Shown piece after piece: positions 55,330 through 64,000 of a stretch of DNA of 64,000 nt. Numbering within the stretch: position 1 is the first letter of the stretch; each line of letters opens with the position of its first letter. A model generated the notes under the pieces. The model worked only from the letters and a program-made list of their open reading frames with translations, did not search any database and was not told where the DNA came from. The stretch comes from Chionoecetes opilio. Lineage: Eukaryota > Arthropoda > Malacostraca > Decapoda > Majidae. Both the position numbers and the translations under genes were made by a program. The DNA is taken from positions 455,183 through 519,182 of the forward strand of contig JACEEZ010018148.1 in the NCBI GenBank assembly GCA_016584305.1, given 5' to 3'.

Positions 55330-56330
55330 TAATACGTGACTAAAGCATTGCGAATAAGAAGTTGGCTGTGATAGCGAATATGATGAGTAAAGCCGATGGC
55401 GGGAGTGGCCATGATGTGCGGTTTGCGTGTTGTACACCGAGGTGATCGGTGGGTGGGGGTGCGAGTGTTCCAAGGCAATCCAAGCAAACCAGGTTTTCAA
55501 TAGGGCAAGATCAATACAGAGTTGATTGTCTTGGAGTGAAGGTCATCTTTGCTAGCCAAATCCTGCTAGTGGTAAGATTATAATTATTGGCCAGGCAAGT
55601 TTTTGTGCTTTTATATGGGATCACATTGCATAATGACTGAACGCGGAAGTCTGCGCGGATAACATATAGTATTGAATGCTTGTACTAATCACTTATTCAG
55701 CTCTCTTAATCACTCTCAAAGCAATAACCACAATTTTAGGGACAGAAATATCCTTGACGGCTAGGATATGCAATATGCTTATACTTTTAGGGCTTGAGGT
55801 CGAAGGCACCTAGCAGTGTTGGACAGGCAGTCTTAGCATCCCAGGTGAAATAGACAAGGGAATAGTTGACAAGATTGTTAACGTAGGAGACTTAGTTGAA
55901 GAGGACCTATGAAGCGATACTAACGGAAGCGACTAAGGTTACAAGAAGAAGTTGGTGGCGGGAAGAAAGTCAAGGTTGATAAAGAATGCCGCGCGAAGGA
56001 ACGGTTAGGGAAGCGAGGAACGGTGCATTTGTTTGAAGACAAGAGAACTCATGAGAGTGAAGCGATAATTACCTAATGGATCATGCTCATGTACAACATG
56101 TCAGTCACACAGTAGCATAAGGAGTAAAACATAATACTTAACTCTTGATGATTTGATCTTTGGTTAGAGTTAACTTATCATGTCGATCAATATAATTTGT
56201 CGCAGGAGTGATGTTACAATTATTAACCTGTCCTAAGTATCCTAATCTTCTTCTTTGAGAGTTTTGGCCAAAATGAATATATAGATAATTGAATTAATAT
56301 ATTAATTAACAAATAAGAATACCGTGAGTA
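55330..56330. other. Interval without recognisable gene
   Basis: Mixed-composition DNA with no long open frame, no repeat shared elsewhere in the window and no RNA gene recognised. Confidence 0.55.
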
Positions 56331-56334
56331 GCAT

Positions 56335-56436
56335 TGGTACAGGATGCTAAGTTTACAGGAACTACCACGTGTAGGTCTCGCCGCCTCTTGTAGTCAGCTT
56401 CCTTATTTTTTTATGTTCTTATGTTCTTATTGGTGG
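56335..56436 (+). mobile_element. CR1-like LINE 3' end
   Basis: ACAGGAACTACCACGTGTAG, then GCCTCTTGTAG, and the octamer tail TTATGTTCTTATGTTCTTAT. The same end is found at 58485-58505 joined to 60499-60545. Confidence 0.8.
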
Positions 56437-56466
56437 AGGAGAGGATTAGAAACCTTTAACACGTAA

Positions 56467-57408
56467 AGCTCCCTTCACACATTCCATAATCGAACCACGA
56501 TAGCGCCAACAATTTGATTATTGACGCTATTGTGAAATTTGACCACGATAAACGCAGACCATGATAGCCTCACAACAATGTCACGCTGCCTGTACGTATG
56601 TGTCATGACGGTCGTAAGATGGTCACGATGGAGGCATGATAGCTGGAAGACTAAGTCACGAATGGAAAGTCAACGGTCATTTTGTCGTCACGATAGAGCT
56701 ACGATAACCACGACAGTGCCATGACGGTGCCATGAACGTATCACGATAGCGTCAAGAGGTAGCAACATGCCTCACACGTGGGTGGGTGTTGCCATGGTGA
56801 TGGAGAAGGAAGGGGGGCTAGAGATAAAGGTGGGAAAAACAGGGGTGGGGGTTGGTGATGGAGAAGGGGGGGAAACGGGGGAGGGGGTTTGTAATAAAGA
56901 AGGGGGTGTTGGTGTTGGTGGGGAAACGGGGGGGAGGGAGGTTGGGGATGTAGAAATAGTTGATGGTGTTGGTGGGGATGTGAGTGGTTGAAAGGGGGGT
57001 GGGGGTGTCACCAAGTGGTGATGGGAGTAGTGGGTAGGGAGTCTAGGGTGGGTGGAGGTGAATGAGAAAGGGGGGAGAAGGCGGAATGGGATGCAAAAAA
57101 TGGGGGGAAGGTTGGGATGAAGGCGCGTGTAACGCTTTCTTATCGTCACGATAGACATACGACGATCACGATAGTCTCACGAAGCTGCTACATAGATAAC
57201 GATAGCGTCACGATAGACTTACGATAGCGCTGCGTTGGGTATAAAAATCGGGGAGCTTACCGATTTTTTAGTGCATGCACTAACTTTTCGTGGCCTCGGC
57301 AGAGCCCGTCACGATCGGTCACGATGGACCCATAACCAGGACCATGACGGCGCTGCGCATTGCATTGTTGGCGCGTTTGGTTCCATTATGGAATGTGTGA
57401 AGGGGGCT
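56467..57408. mobile_element. PIF/Harbinger-like MITE with ACGATAG motif clusters
   Basis: The inverted ends AGCTCCCTTCACACATTCCA and, on the other strand, AGCCCCCTTCACACATTCCA are followed by CGCCAACAAT on both sides. TAA flanks both ends (56464-56466 and 57409-57411). A 3-bp TWA duplication is the PIF/Harbinger hallmark. Inside, the motif CACGATAG/ACGATAG in both orientations occurs many times in two subterminal blocks (56500-56755 and 57130-57240), around a G/T-rich centre (56765-57110). No transposase. The glycine/valine-rich frames are compositional. Confidence 0.8.
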
Positions 57409-57562
57409 TAATTATACACATCGAAATCCGTCCAGCAGTGGGTTAATACTTATGGATTAAATAGAATCGCTTAGTAACAGACCGCACAGAGAGTTGGTCT
57501 GACAAAAAAAGTGCACGTGGGATGCGATGATACGGTTTCAGAGGATTTCTAAAAGGACGAGC

Positions 57563-57565
<3 letters not shown>

Positions 57566-57633
<68 letters not shown>
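57566..57633. repeat. Poly(T) run
   Basis: About 68 T residues. A poly-Lys frame on the minus strand is an artefact. It could be the tail of a minus-strand retroposed sequence, but none is recognisable next to it. Confidence 0.95.
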
Positions 57634-57634
<1 letters not shown>

Positions 57635-57639
57635 TTTAC

Positions 57640-58255
57640 TGTGTTGCACTGAACCCCGGAAGGTGGACGCCTGTTCTAAATCCTTCTACAACATTATTAT
57701 AAACGAAAACTCACTGAAAAATAATTACATACCTTATCATATTAAATTGCTGAATCATCCTCAGCAGAAAAAATCACATTGATGAAGTGTATGAAGTAAT
57801 GTTCGGGTTTTCAAGGCTGTCAACATCGTGTCAGCGTGTGGCCATGAAATGTGTCGAGAGAAATGCTAGTGATGCAGAATATAAACGAATAAATACGAAT
57901 ATAAATAAAATAATAAACGTGTAATATAAAAGAGTCACATGCAGTGCTAATTTTTTTCCTGTGAAATATCGTGTGGGGTCATGATTAAAGGTATTGGTAT
58001 TGTGCACGTGCCGGAATGTACGTAATAACAGGATGGCGGGGCTCGAGGTGACTGTGTGGCTGATGTAACCACGTACCCATGCACCGAAGCAAGGATCTTC
58101 TCTCACCAAGGTCAACTAGTTCTTCTGCTTGACTTTTAACTATCGGTAGTAAAGATTGCGTGCAGATCCCTGAAGCATGTGTGAGTTGCGTGTACTACGT
58201 GGGTGGATCGCAGGTCAAGGGCCGCGGAGGTGTCAAGGACCAGTGTTTGGACAAA
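57640..58255. other. Interval without recognisable gene
   Basis: AT-rich with short random frames. No repeat or motif identified. Confidence 0.5.
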
Positions 58256-58261
58256 AGTGAA

Positions 58262-58506
58262 AAATAGATGAACCTTGAAATTATTGGAAATAGGGAAAAA
58301 CTGGTTCACAAATAGGGTGGTAAATGATTGGAATGGACTCAGTCGTCAGGTGGTCAGTGCAGAGTCAATAGGGAGCTTTAAAAGGAGGCTGGATAAATTC
58401 ATGGATGGGGATGAAAGGTGGATGCAGGGTCTTTAGATAGCTTCTCTTGAAGGGACCCTGGGTGGATGTAGGTAGTGTTAAGTAACAGGAACTACCACGT
58501 GTATAC
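58262..58506 (+). pseudogene. CR1-like LINE C-terminus, interrupted 3' end
   Basis: The frame 'NWFTNRVVNDWNGLSRQVVS', 'FKRRLDKFMDGDERWMQGL', then TAG, is the last part of a CR1-type RT. The 3' UTR (AGGAACTACCACGTGTATAC) is cut by the DNA transposon at 58515 and resumes at 60499 with GTCTCGCGGCCTCTTG and the TTCTTATG tail (to 60545). Confidence 0.85.
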
Positions 58507-58819
58507 ATATATAGTAGGGTACGCCGTATAACAAAAATTCTTTTTCTCAACTTTGGCATGCCAATTTCGTATGTAAAATAGAATTCTAAGACGATTTTAT
58601 CTACATCAATTTTTGCATTTGAGCAATTCTTACTATGCAAAATCGCACTTTTATATTGCACCCTTATCGAATAATGCTTAAATGAGTACGCAGTGTCCGG
58701 TTGGTCCTGTGTATTGCATCATGCACCAATATGAGTTCCAAATGACCAGCGTGGTAAGCTCTTTCTGATCAGTTGGTTCATCAGGCACTACATCACAATG
58801 TCACAGCCTCTACGTTGGC

Positions 58820-60178
58820 CTAGAACGTGTCCATCATGTCCTTCTTAGACCTGAAGCAGGGCATGGTCTCCCGGTGGTGGGCCCGAGCCCGGATGAACCC
58901 GTCTCTGGCCTGCTGCCCCACCACTGCTGTCGCAGCCTCTGTCACCTGCTTCACGACTCTTTCGGTGCTCTGAGTGTGGATAGAGAACTCCGGAACCTCG
59001 TACGGCTTGACCAGGATCTCCTGGATCTGATCCCCGGACAGTGAACAGGTGAATGCCGGCTCGTGCACCTGGTCAGGCTGCCAGCTGATCAGTGTCTGCA
59101 AGCTGGTGGCTGACAAGTTCAGCTTGGGTGTGATGCGAGGTCTTACACTGGTGTCCCCATACTCCTCGCCAGCCCTCAGCTTCAAAATTTGTGTCACGGC
59201 GAACCTGCGGTCGTCCTCACTCTGACTCGCCATCAGCGAGACGAGGACACATTCTGAGTGTACGAACCATGCTCCTGTCCGCACGTAGAAGGTCACAGCT
59301 ATTTGGACCTTCTTGGGCTATGACCTCATCACTCTGAGCTGTTTGAGGATGTGCTTGGGGCCGTCCTCTAGTCTGTGGTGAACCTTGATGTCGTAGTAGA
59401 GTTCGAAGTACACCTGCAGGCAGTACTTGACTAGGATTTCCAGGGTGTTCAGTTCTTTGCCAGTCAGTCCATGCTTTCTGGTCCACATGTACACGAGCAA
59501 CTGGGCTGTGGTGAGCCATCTGGAGTGGGACACCTTGCCACACTTGATCTCCTGCAGCTCGGACGGGAGGAACGCCCCGCTTACAAGCTGGACCAGCTGG
59601 TAGGAGACCTGCTGGTCAGTGGACATGTTGACCAGGATATACTCCGGTATCTCCGTGAGATTTTCACCGCCTGGCACTCCTCTGAACTCTGCGTTGTACT
59701 GCATCTCATTCACGCTGGACAGCAGACTGCATACTGGACCCGTGAAGCCAGTGTCAGATGAGGTAGGCCCGTCGATGCTGGTGATAAGGTGGCGCAGGGG
59801 CAACTCGTTTGTGTGCAACACGCATATACTCCAGAAGAGCTTGCGTCCCAGCATCTTCTCCAAATGGGCGTGAGTACCACCCTTCCACCCCGTGTTGGCC
59901 CTAGTTGAGTCACCTTGCAGTACGATCAGTGAGTCGGGGGAGTCGTATATCACCAGCAGATCATAGAGAGCCTGAGCCACCTTGAACGCAGGCTTCTCAG
60001 GTGGCACCGGGTCCTCTGGTACAAAGTGCCAAAGGTACCTTCCAGATGGCTCCTCTGTCACTGACACATGCTCCTCCCTGATCAACCTTGGGTGCAGTTT
60101 CCCATAGCTGTCGGGCACCATCGCCCTGGTCTTGTCCTTCCTCCCATCGTAACCCAATCCAACTATTTTGGTACCCTG
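58820..60178 (-). pseudogene. hAT-like transposase, N-terminally truncated, one internal TAG
   Basis: The minus-strand frame is open from the internal TIR at 60180 to a stop at 58820, except for a single in-frame TAG at 59318-59320. Motifs in order: 'VLQGDSTRANTGWKGG' (likely first catalytic Asp), 'CVLHTNELPLRHLI' (like the hAT C..H.L.L block), 'VSHSRWLTTAQLLVY' (like the RW motif), and 'HTQSTERVVKQVTEA' followed by 'RDGFIRARAHHRE' (like the hAT ER.FS/dimerisation region with the final Glu). The coding sequence is GC-rich and well preserved, implying a recent origin. About the first third of the protein is missing because the frame is cut exactly at the MITE boundary. Assignment to hAT is by motif layout and target duplication. 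Confidence 0.7.
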
Positions 60179-60180
60179 GT

Positions 60181-60490
60181 TAGGGTACGCCGTATAACAA
60201 AAATTCTTTTTCTCAACTTTGGCATGCCGATTTCCTATGTAAAATGGAATTCTAAGACGATTTTATCTTATTCCATTTTTGCATTTGAGCAATTCTTACT
60301 ATGCAAAATCACACTTTAAGCTATGTTTTGCATATAAATATAAAAGTCCATTTTTGCATAGCAAGAAGTGCTCAAACCAAAAAGTTGAAGTGGACAAATC
60401 ACCCTTAAAATTCAATTTTACATAAGAAAACACCCTGAAAAATTCGAAATAATCTATATTTCACTTTTCATTGGACCTACGGCGTACCCT
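60181..60490. mobile_element. 310-bp MITE of the same family
   Basis: It starts TAGGGTACGCCGTATAAC and ends with the inverted TACGGCGTACCCTA. Its first 130 bp match the composite's left end with few changes. It has no separate target duplication on its left (ACCCTGGT versus ATATATAG). Confidence 0.85.
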
Positions 60491-60545
60491 AATATATAGG
60501 TCTCGCGGCCTCTTGTTGCTTCCTTATTTTCTTATGTTCTTATGT

Positions 60546-60921
60546 AACCAGAAACTCTTGATGACTTCGAAGACGTATGGAGCTTTGATTGCACCTGTAG
60601 ATATATGGGACGCAGGTTGTGTTAACATGGAGAGCTGAGGAAAAAAGTTGTAGTGGTGGGTCTTCAGGCACGGTTCAGAGTGTACGGGTGGGGTAGACAA
60701 TTATATACTTGGTGCAGATCTCGACGGTAATCAGAGGTTAGAGGTGAAGTGACATTCTGGATGGATTGCACTTCAGTCATAGCCTACCTCAACCGTAAGA
60801 CTTACCAGAAGGAAAATGTGGATATTTTCTCAGTGGAATTAGTGAGTCTTGAAGAAATAGCCTGTTTGAGTAACAACGTCTTTGGCTTGGACGTTTCTGG
60901 AGAGTTGGATGGCTCAATTGC

Positions 60922-60925
<4 letters not shown>
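60546..60925. other. Interval without recognisable gene
   Basis: Ordinary composition, no open frame of note. Confidence 0.5.

Positions 60926-61013
<88 letters not shown>
60925..61013. repeat. (GA)n microsatellite
   Basis: A pure (GA)n run of about 89 bp. Confidence 0.98.
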
Positions 61014-61015
<2 letters not shown>

Positions 61016-61169
61016 CAGTTATGTTTGGTGGGCGGGGAAAGGCACGTGTAATGCAAACCTCAGGGACAAATTAAGCCAGTTGATATAGATACAACCTGGA
61101 ATGCCGCAAACTGTTACGCCCCTATAACAACCATGTATAATAACCAAGAGCTGTTGTGAAAAATGAATG

Positions 61170-61620
61170 TTTTTTCTTTACATGACAAGGGACTGGCCAA
61201 TGAAAAAAAAAGAATAACAAAAAACCCGCTTAGTTGCCAGTCCCTATAAAGAAGGACAGTAAGATAATATAGAAATGGGGGTGGATCAATTTAGTTCGGG
61301 AGGTGTCTTGTTACTCCTTGAAAAGATTTAAGTCGTAGAAAAGTGGAAAAATTGAAACAGAAAGAGAGTTCCAGAACTTACCTATGAAGATAAAAGAGTG
61401 AAGATACTGGTTAACTCTTGCATGAGGGAGATGGACATAATAGGAATGAGAATGAGTATATATAAGTCTTGTGCAGCGAGGCCGCCGGAGGGGGGAGGCA
61501 ATTAGCAAGTTCAGAAGAGCAGTGAGCATGAAAATAACGATAGAAGATAGCAAGAGAAGTAACATTTCGGTTGCAACATTATGTACCCACAACTTATAAT
61601 TATGTGTTACTTTATTTACC
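61170..61620 (-). pseudogene. LINE RT C-terminal remnant (jockey-like)
   Basis: The minus-strand phrases 'ASPLRRPRCTRL', 'YVHLPHARVNQYLHSFIFI' and 'FWNSLSVSIFP..YDLN.FK' have the form of the conserved end of a LINE RT ('..VNQ...SF.....WNSLP..VFP..YDL..FK'). A short motif (GGGACTGGCC, then AACCCGC and CCAGTCCC, near 61190-61245) also recurs in part at 62255-62292. Frameshifted and 5'-truncated. Confidence 0.65.
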
Positions 61621-62650
61621 AATCAAGATCAAAATATTTCGAAGTACGTTTTATTTTCCTTTGCTATATTATTTAAGCTACAAAACTACATGATGTATAT
61701 ATAGACACTTGATTGAAGTAGCTGTATGGAAAGGACGAAAACAATAGGGCTTAAATAAATTTTCCTTCACCACCACAACCAGAAGAGTCAGGCAGGAAGG
61801 GAATGTCAAAGGGTGTCTTGTGAAACCAGATACTGTCAAAGCTGTCGATGACGCAGTAAGGCGGTTGGCGAGGGAAGGAAGGAAGGAAGGGATGTGGGCC
61901 GAGGGAGGCGACAGGCGTTGGGAATGTGATAGGTCTTGCCACAGGTTGCGTAGGAGAGATCACGAGATAATCAGTTTGACAAGCCCTGTGGAAGGAGAAA
62001 ACACTGTTATTAAAGTATCAAGCAAACCTGTAAGTGTATGTGGCATGCATTGTGTGCCTACCATTATTCATTTTCTAATAATAGTCTTTGCCAGCCTCGC
62101 CGACCTCTCAACCTCGCTTGTTGCAACACACACGGACACACATACGCGTGTTGCTGAACACACCTAACGCTTGACCTCCTCTTCCATGGAAACAACCAGA
62201 CCTCGAAGCATTGTTGTGAACAGCAACAGATACTCGTTTTTTTCACGTCTCAAAGGACTGGCCCAGGGGAAAAAAAGTAACAAAAAGCCCGCAGTAACAA
62301 AAAAGCTTGCATGAAAAGCGTATATAGGGCTACCTGTCTGCACAAACTGTTTGCATCAACAACCTCTTTATAGAAATGAGGATCACTTTCAAGATATTGT
62401 GTCCCATATGTAGATCTGAGAGAGGCTTTAATACTACTACTTTAATGCAATATGGTTAAATGCCACCGAAGGAAGTTTTTTTGGTTAGTTGGAAGTAAAA
62501 AGCTGTCGGCGGAAAGTTTCTCCAGCTCTAACCGTCGTCGTTCGTGGTGGTATCATGTGGCACCCAGGGCCAGAGAGTACTCGCTGACCCCGGTGCCACT
62601 AAGGGCATCGGGTTGGCACGTGTCCTCTGCAACCCTTGCGTATGTCCCTA
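61621..62650. other. Interval without recognisable gene
   Basis: The open frame at 61820-62167 is compositionally unremarkable and matches no family I know. A short LINE-3'-UTR-like sequence sits near 62255-62310. Confidence 0.5.
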
Positions 62651-62659
62651 AGTCCCTAA

Positions 62660-62830
62660 GATTAAGGCTGCTAATGCTACTACTACTACTACCACTGCTA
62701 TACTCTTACTGCTACTATTACTACTACTATAAACTATCACTTCTATTCCTACTGCTACTATTACTACAGTTGAAAAGGATAATGCTGATAATGATTGTAA
62801 TGAGAACAATGTTAATAATAATAGTAATGA

Positions 62831-62877
<47 letters not shown>

Positions 62878-62890
62878 ACAATTATAGTAA
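62660..62890. repeat. (TAC)n and (AAT)-type microsatellite
   Basis: CTACTACTAC runs at 62670-62740 and 62830-62877, with AAT-rich sequence between. The Leu- and Val/Ser-rich open frames arise from it. Confidence 0.95.
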
Positions 62891-62923
62891 CAGCAACAAT
62901 CATCAATATCATCATTCACGCAC

Positions 62924-63330
62924 TCACTCCGATGGCATCCTGTGACCCAGTGCCACTCTCAAGATGGCCTCCGCCCCTCCCTCCCTGGACTGAGCCATCT
63001 CCGTCCATTCAGCAGGGTCGCCCCGTAGCACGTCCAGCCACCTCCTCCTCCGTCCTTCAACACCTCCAGCTTCCAACCGGCTGTACCAATCAGCATTTTT
63101 TGGCCCTCTGTTCCCATTCATTGTGGCCACGTGCCCAGCTCATCTCATCCTTCCTGTTCTGATGAAGTTTACAATGGAAGGCTGTTGTGTTAAAGCTCTT
63201 ATTCCTCCGGTGTGTCTTCTCCACTTTCCTATTTCAGTATCATAGACGCGATCAGCGATTCCTCTTAGAAGAGTGTTTACAAAAGAATTCTGGCGTTTTT
63301 CCTTAGTAATTGTTGGAATTATGATAAGGA
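62924..63330 (-). pseudogene. LINE RT C-terminal remnant
   Basis: The minus-strand frames contain 'TLLRGIADRVYDTEIGKWRR', 'FIRTGRMRW', 'GHVATMNGNRGPK' and 'GRRRRWLDVLRGDPAEW'. This matches the pattern after the RT domain of LINEs ('..R.RW.GH+.RM....PK', 'GRP..RW.D.+..D'). One frame change lies near 63140. It differs from the RTE-like copy at 3671-4695. Confidence 0.65.
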
Positions 63331-63349
63331 TAATAATTGTATAATCAGC

Positions 63350-64000
63350 CACTGCTCACATTCGAGCCTACAAGTTAGGCGTCTAAGCCACCTCTGCAAG
63401 GGGAGCATCACTGTGGGGAGCAGAAAAGCGAGGGGAAAGCACCCCCACCTCACCCCAACTCGTGGGGGGCGACAGTGAGTTGAATGATTAAGATCTTGAT
63501 CAAGAGCACTTTGTTCTTGCAAGCATGCAAGGTCTAGAAGGGTGAAAATGTCTGATTCCAGAGATTGAAACAACACTGCTGGACTTGGTGACGGAATGTT
63601 TGATTAGAAACAGATTGCATCCTTTTTATCATGCGTAATCCGTGTTAGATCCTTCAGAAGTGCATTGTTTTTAGGGATGCTCAGGTTTTTCCACCTGACC
63701 ACAAATTGGATGAGTCTCAGAATATGTCCTTACAGAGACCAATGTTAATAGCCCTGCCTTTGAGTCCGTATCTAGGGAGGGGACCACAAATAACCCCAGG
63801 TCGCACCGGTCGACGACCCAAGATGTCTTGATACATCCTCACCGAAGCGCAGGTTTCTGTGGCTACTGACATCAGTCTCTTTTCTATTACCTCTTACTTT
63901 CTTTATCTTCATTTTCAAACCAAAGTTGGCTGTTGTGTGTATGTCCGCAACGATATTACTTGCCCACGATCGCCCACGATCTTGAATCTTGAATATATAT
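63350..64000. other. Interval without recognisable gene
   Basis: No repeats, RNA genes or protein-like frames were recognised up to the end of the window. Confidence 0.5.

Larger units (their letters stand above)
58515..60490. mobile_element. Composite hAT-like DNA transposon, TAGGGTACGCCGTA termini
   Basis: The ends are TAGGGTACGCCGTA and its exact inverse TACGGCGTACCCTA. The 8-bp target duplication ATATATAG (58507-58514 and 60491-60498) is perfect and lies in the 3' UTR of a CR1-like LINE. The left 130 bp recur at 60181-60310 as an internal copy, so the right part is itself a complete MITE. Between them is the C-terminal two-thirds of a transposase on the minus strand. The 8-bp duplication and the transposase motifs favour a divergent hAT lineage. 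The family is not one I can name. Confidence 0.8.

Noticed and set aside
57443..57649. A poly-lysine protein
   Set aside because: It is the translation of a poly(T) tract.

Overview
The window looks like non-genic, repeat-saturated chromosomal DNA from an arthropod, most likely a decapod crustacean. This is inference from the very dense dinucleotide microsatellites, the AACCT/AGGTT (arthropod TTAGG-type) stretches, the mix of RTE-, I/jockey- and CR1-type LINEs with hAT, Helitron and PIF-like DNA transposons, and the absence of any bacterial-style gene layout. There are no operons, rRNAs, true tRNAs or CRISPR arrays. Almost every long open frame is a transposon fragment or an artefact of a tandem repeat.

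Layout. 1-5.1 kb: RTE-like and jockey-like LINE remnants and a candidate hAT-like element that carries a TIR element and a 5'-truncated LINE with a clean 11-bp target duplication. 5.1-9.2 kb: a non-autonomous LTR retrotransposon on the minus strand. 9.6-15.2 kb: an I/jockey-type LINE whose ORF1 is split by a hAT element and whose ORF2 has lost its reverse transcriptase. 15.2-22.5 kb: two 47-nt exon-like modules, a Helitron containing a 1.75-kb palindrome made of two inverted TIR elements, and a 2.1-kb minisatellite of a 30-bp unit. 22.7-28.6 kb: the one GC-rich minus-strand coding locus (RRM domain, two peptide-repeat blocks, a membrane segment), cut by a 3.6-kb hAT-like element that hosts further insertions. 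28.8-35.2 kb: possible promoter and exons of a plus-strand host gene, interrupted by THAP-containing and ZMYM1-like hAT sequences. 35-38.7 kb: LINE 3' ends, tRNA-derived SINEs and two more 47-nt modules. 38.7-45.2 kb: a Helitron pair, one copy containing a 5.3-kb fold-back element that itself contains a complete small LTR element. 45.2-50.2 kb: an LTR element with 1.6-kb LTRs. 50.4-53.2 kb: a badly degraded consensus over a CR1-like LINE. 54-64 kb: LINE ends, a PIF/Harbinger-like MITE, a composite hAT-like transposon with a nearly intact transposase C-terminal region, and AT-rich sequence.

How it fits together: most boundaries were fixed by target-site duplications or by comparing filled and empty copies of the same repeat inside the window. 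This gives an order of insertion (for example Helitron, then fold-back element, then LTR element). The observations most deserving follow-up are the conserved 47-nt splice-flanked modules, the RRM locus with three in-frame TAG codons, the composite hAT-like transposon, and the repeated use of one AATT site in two Helitron copies.
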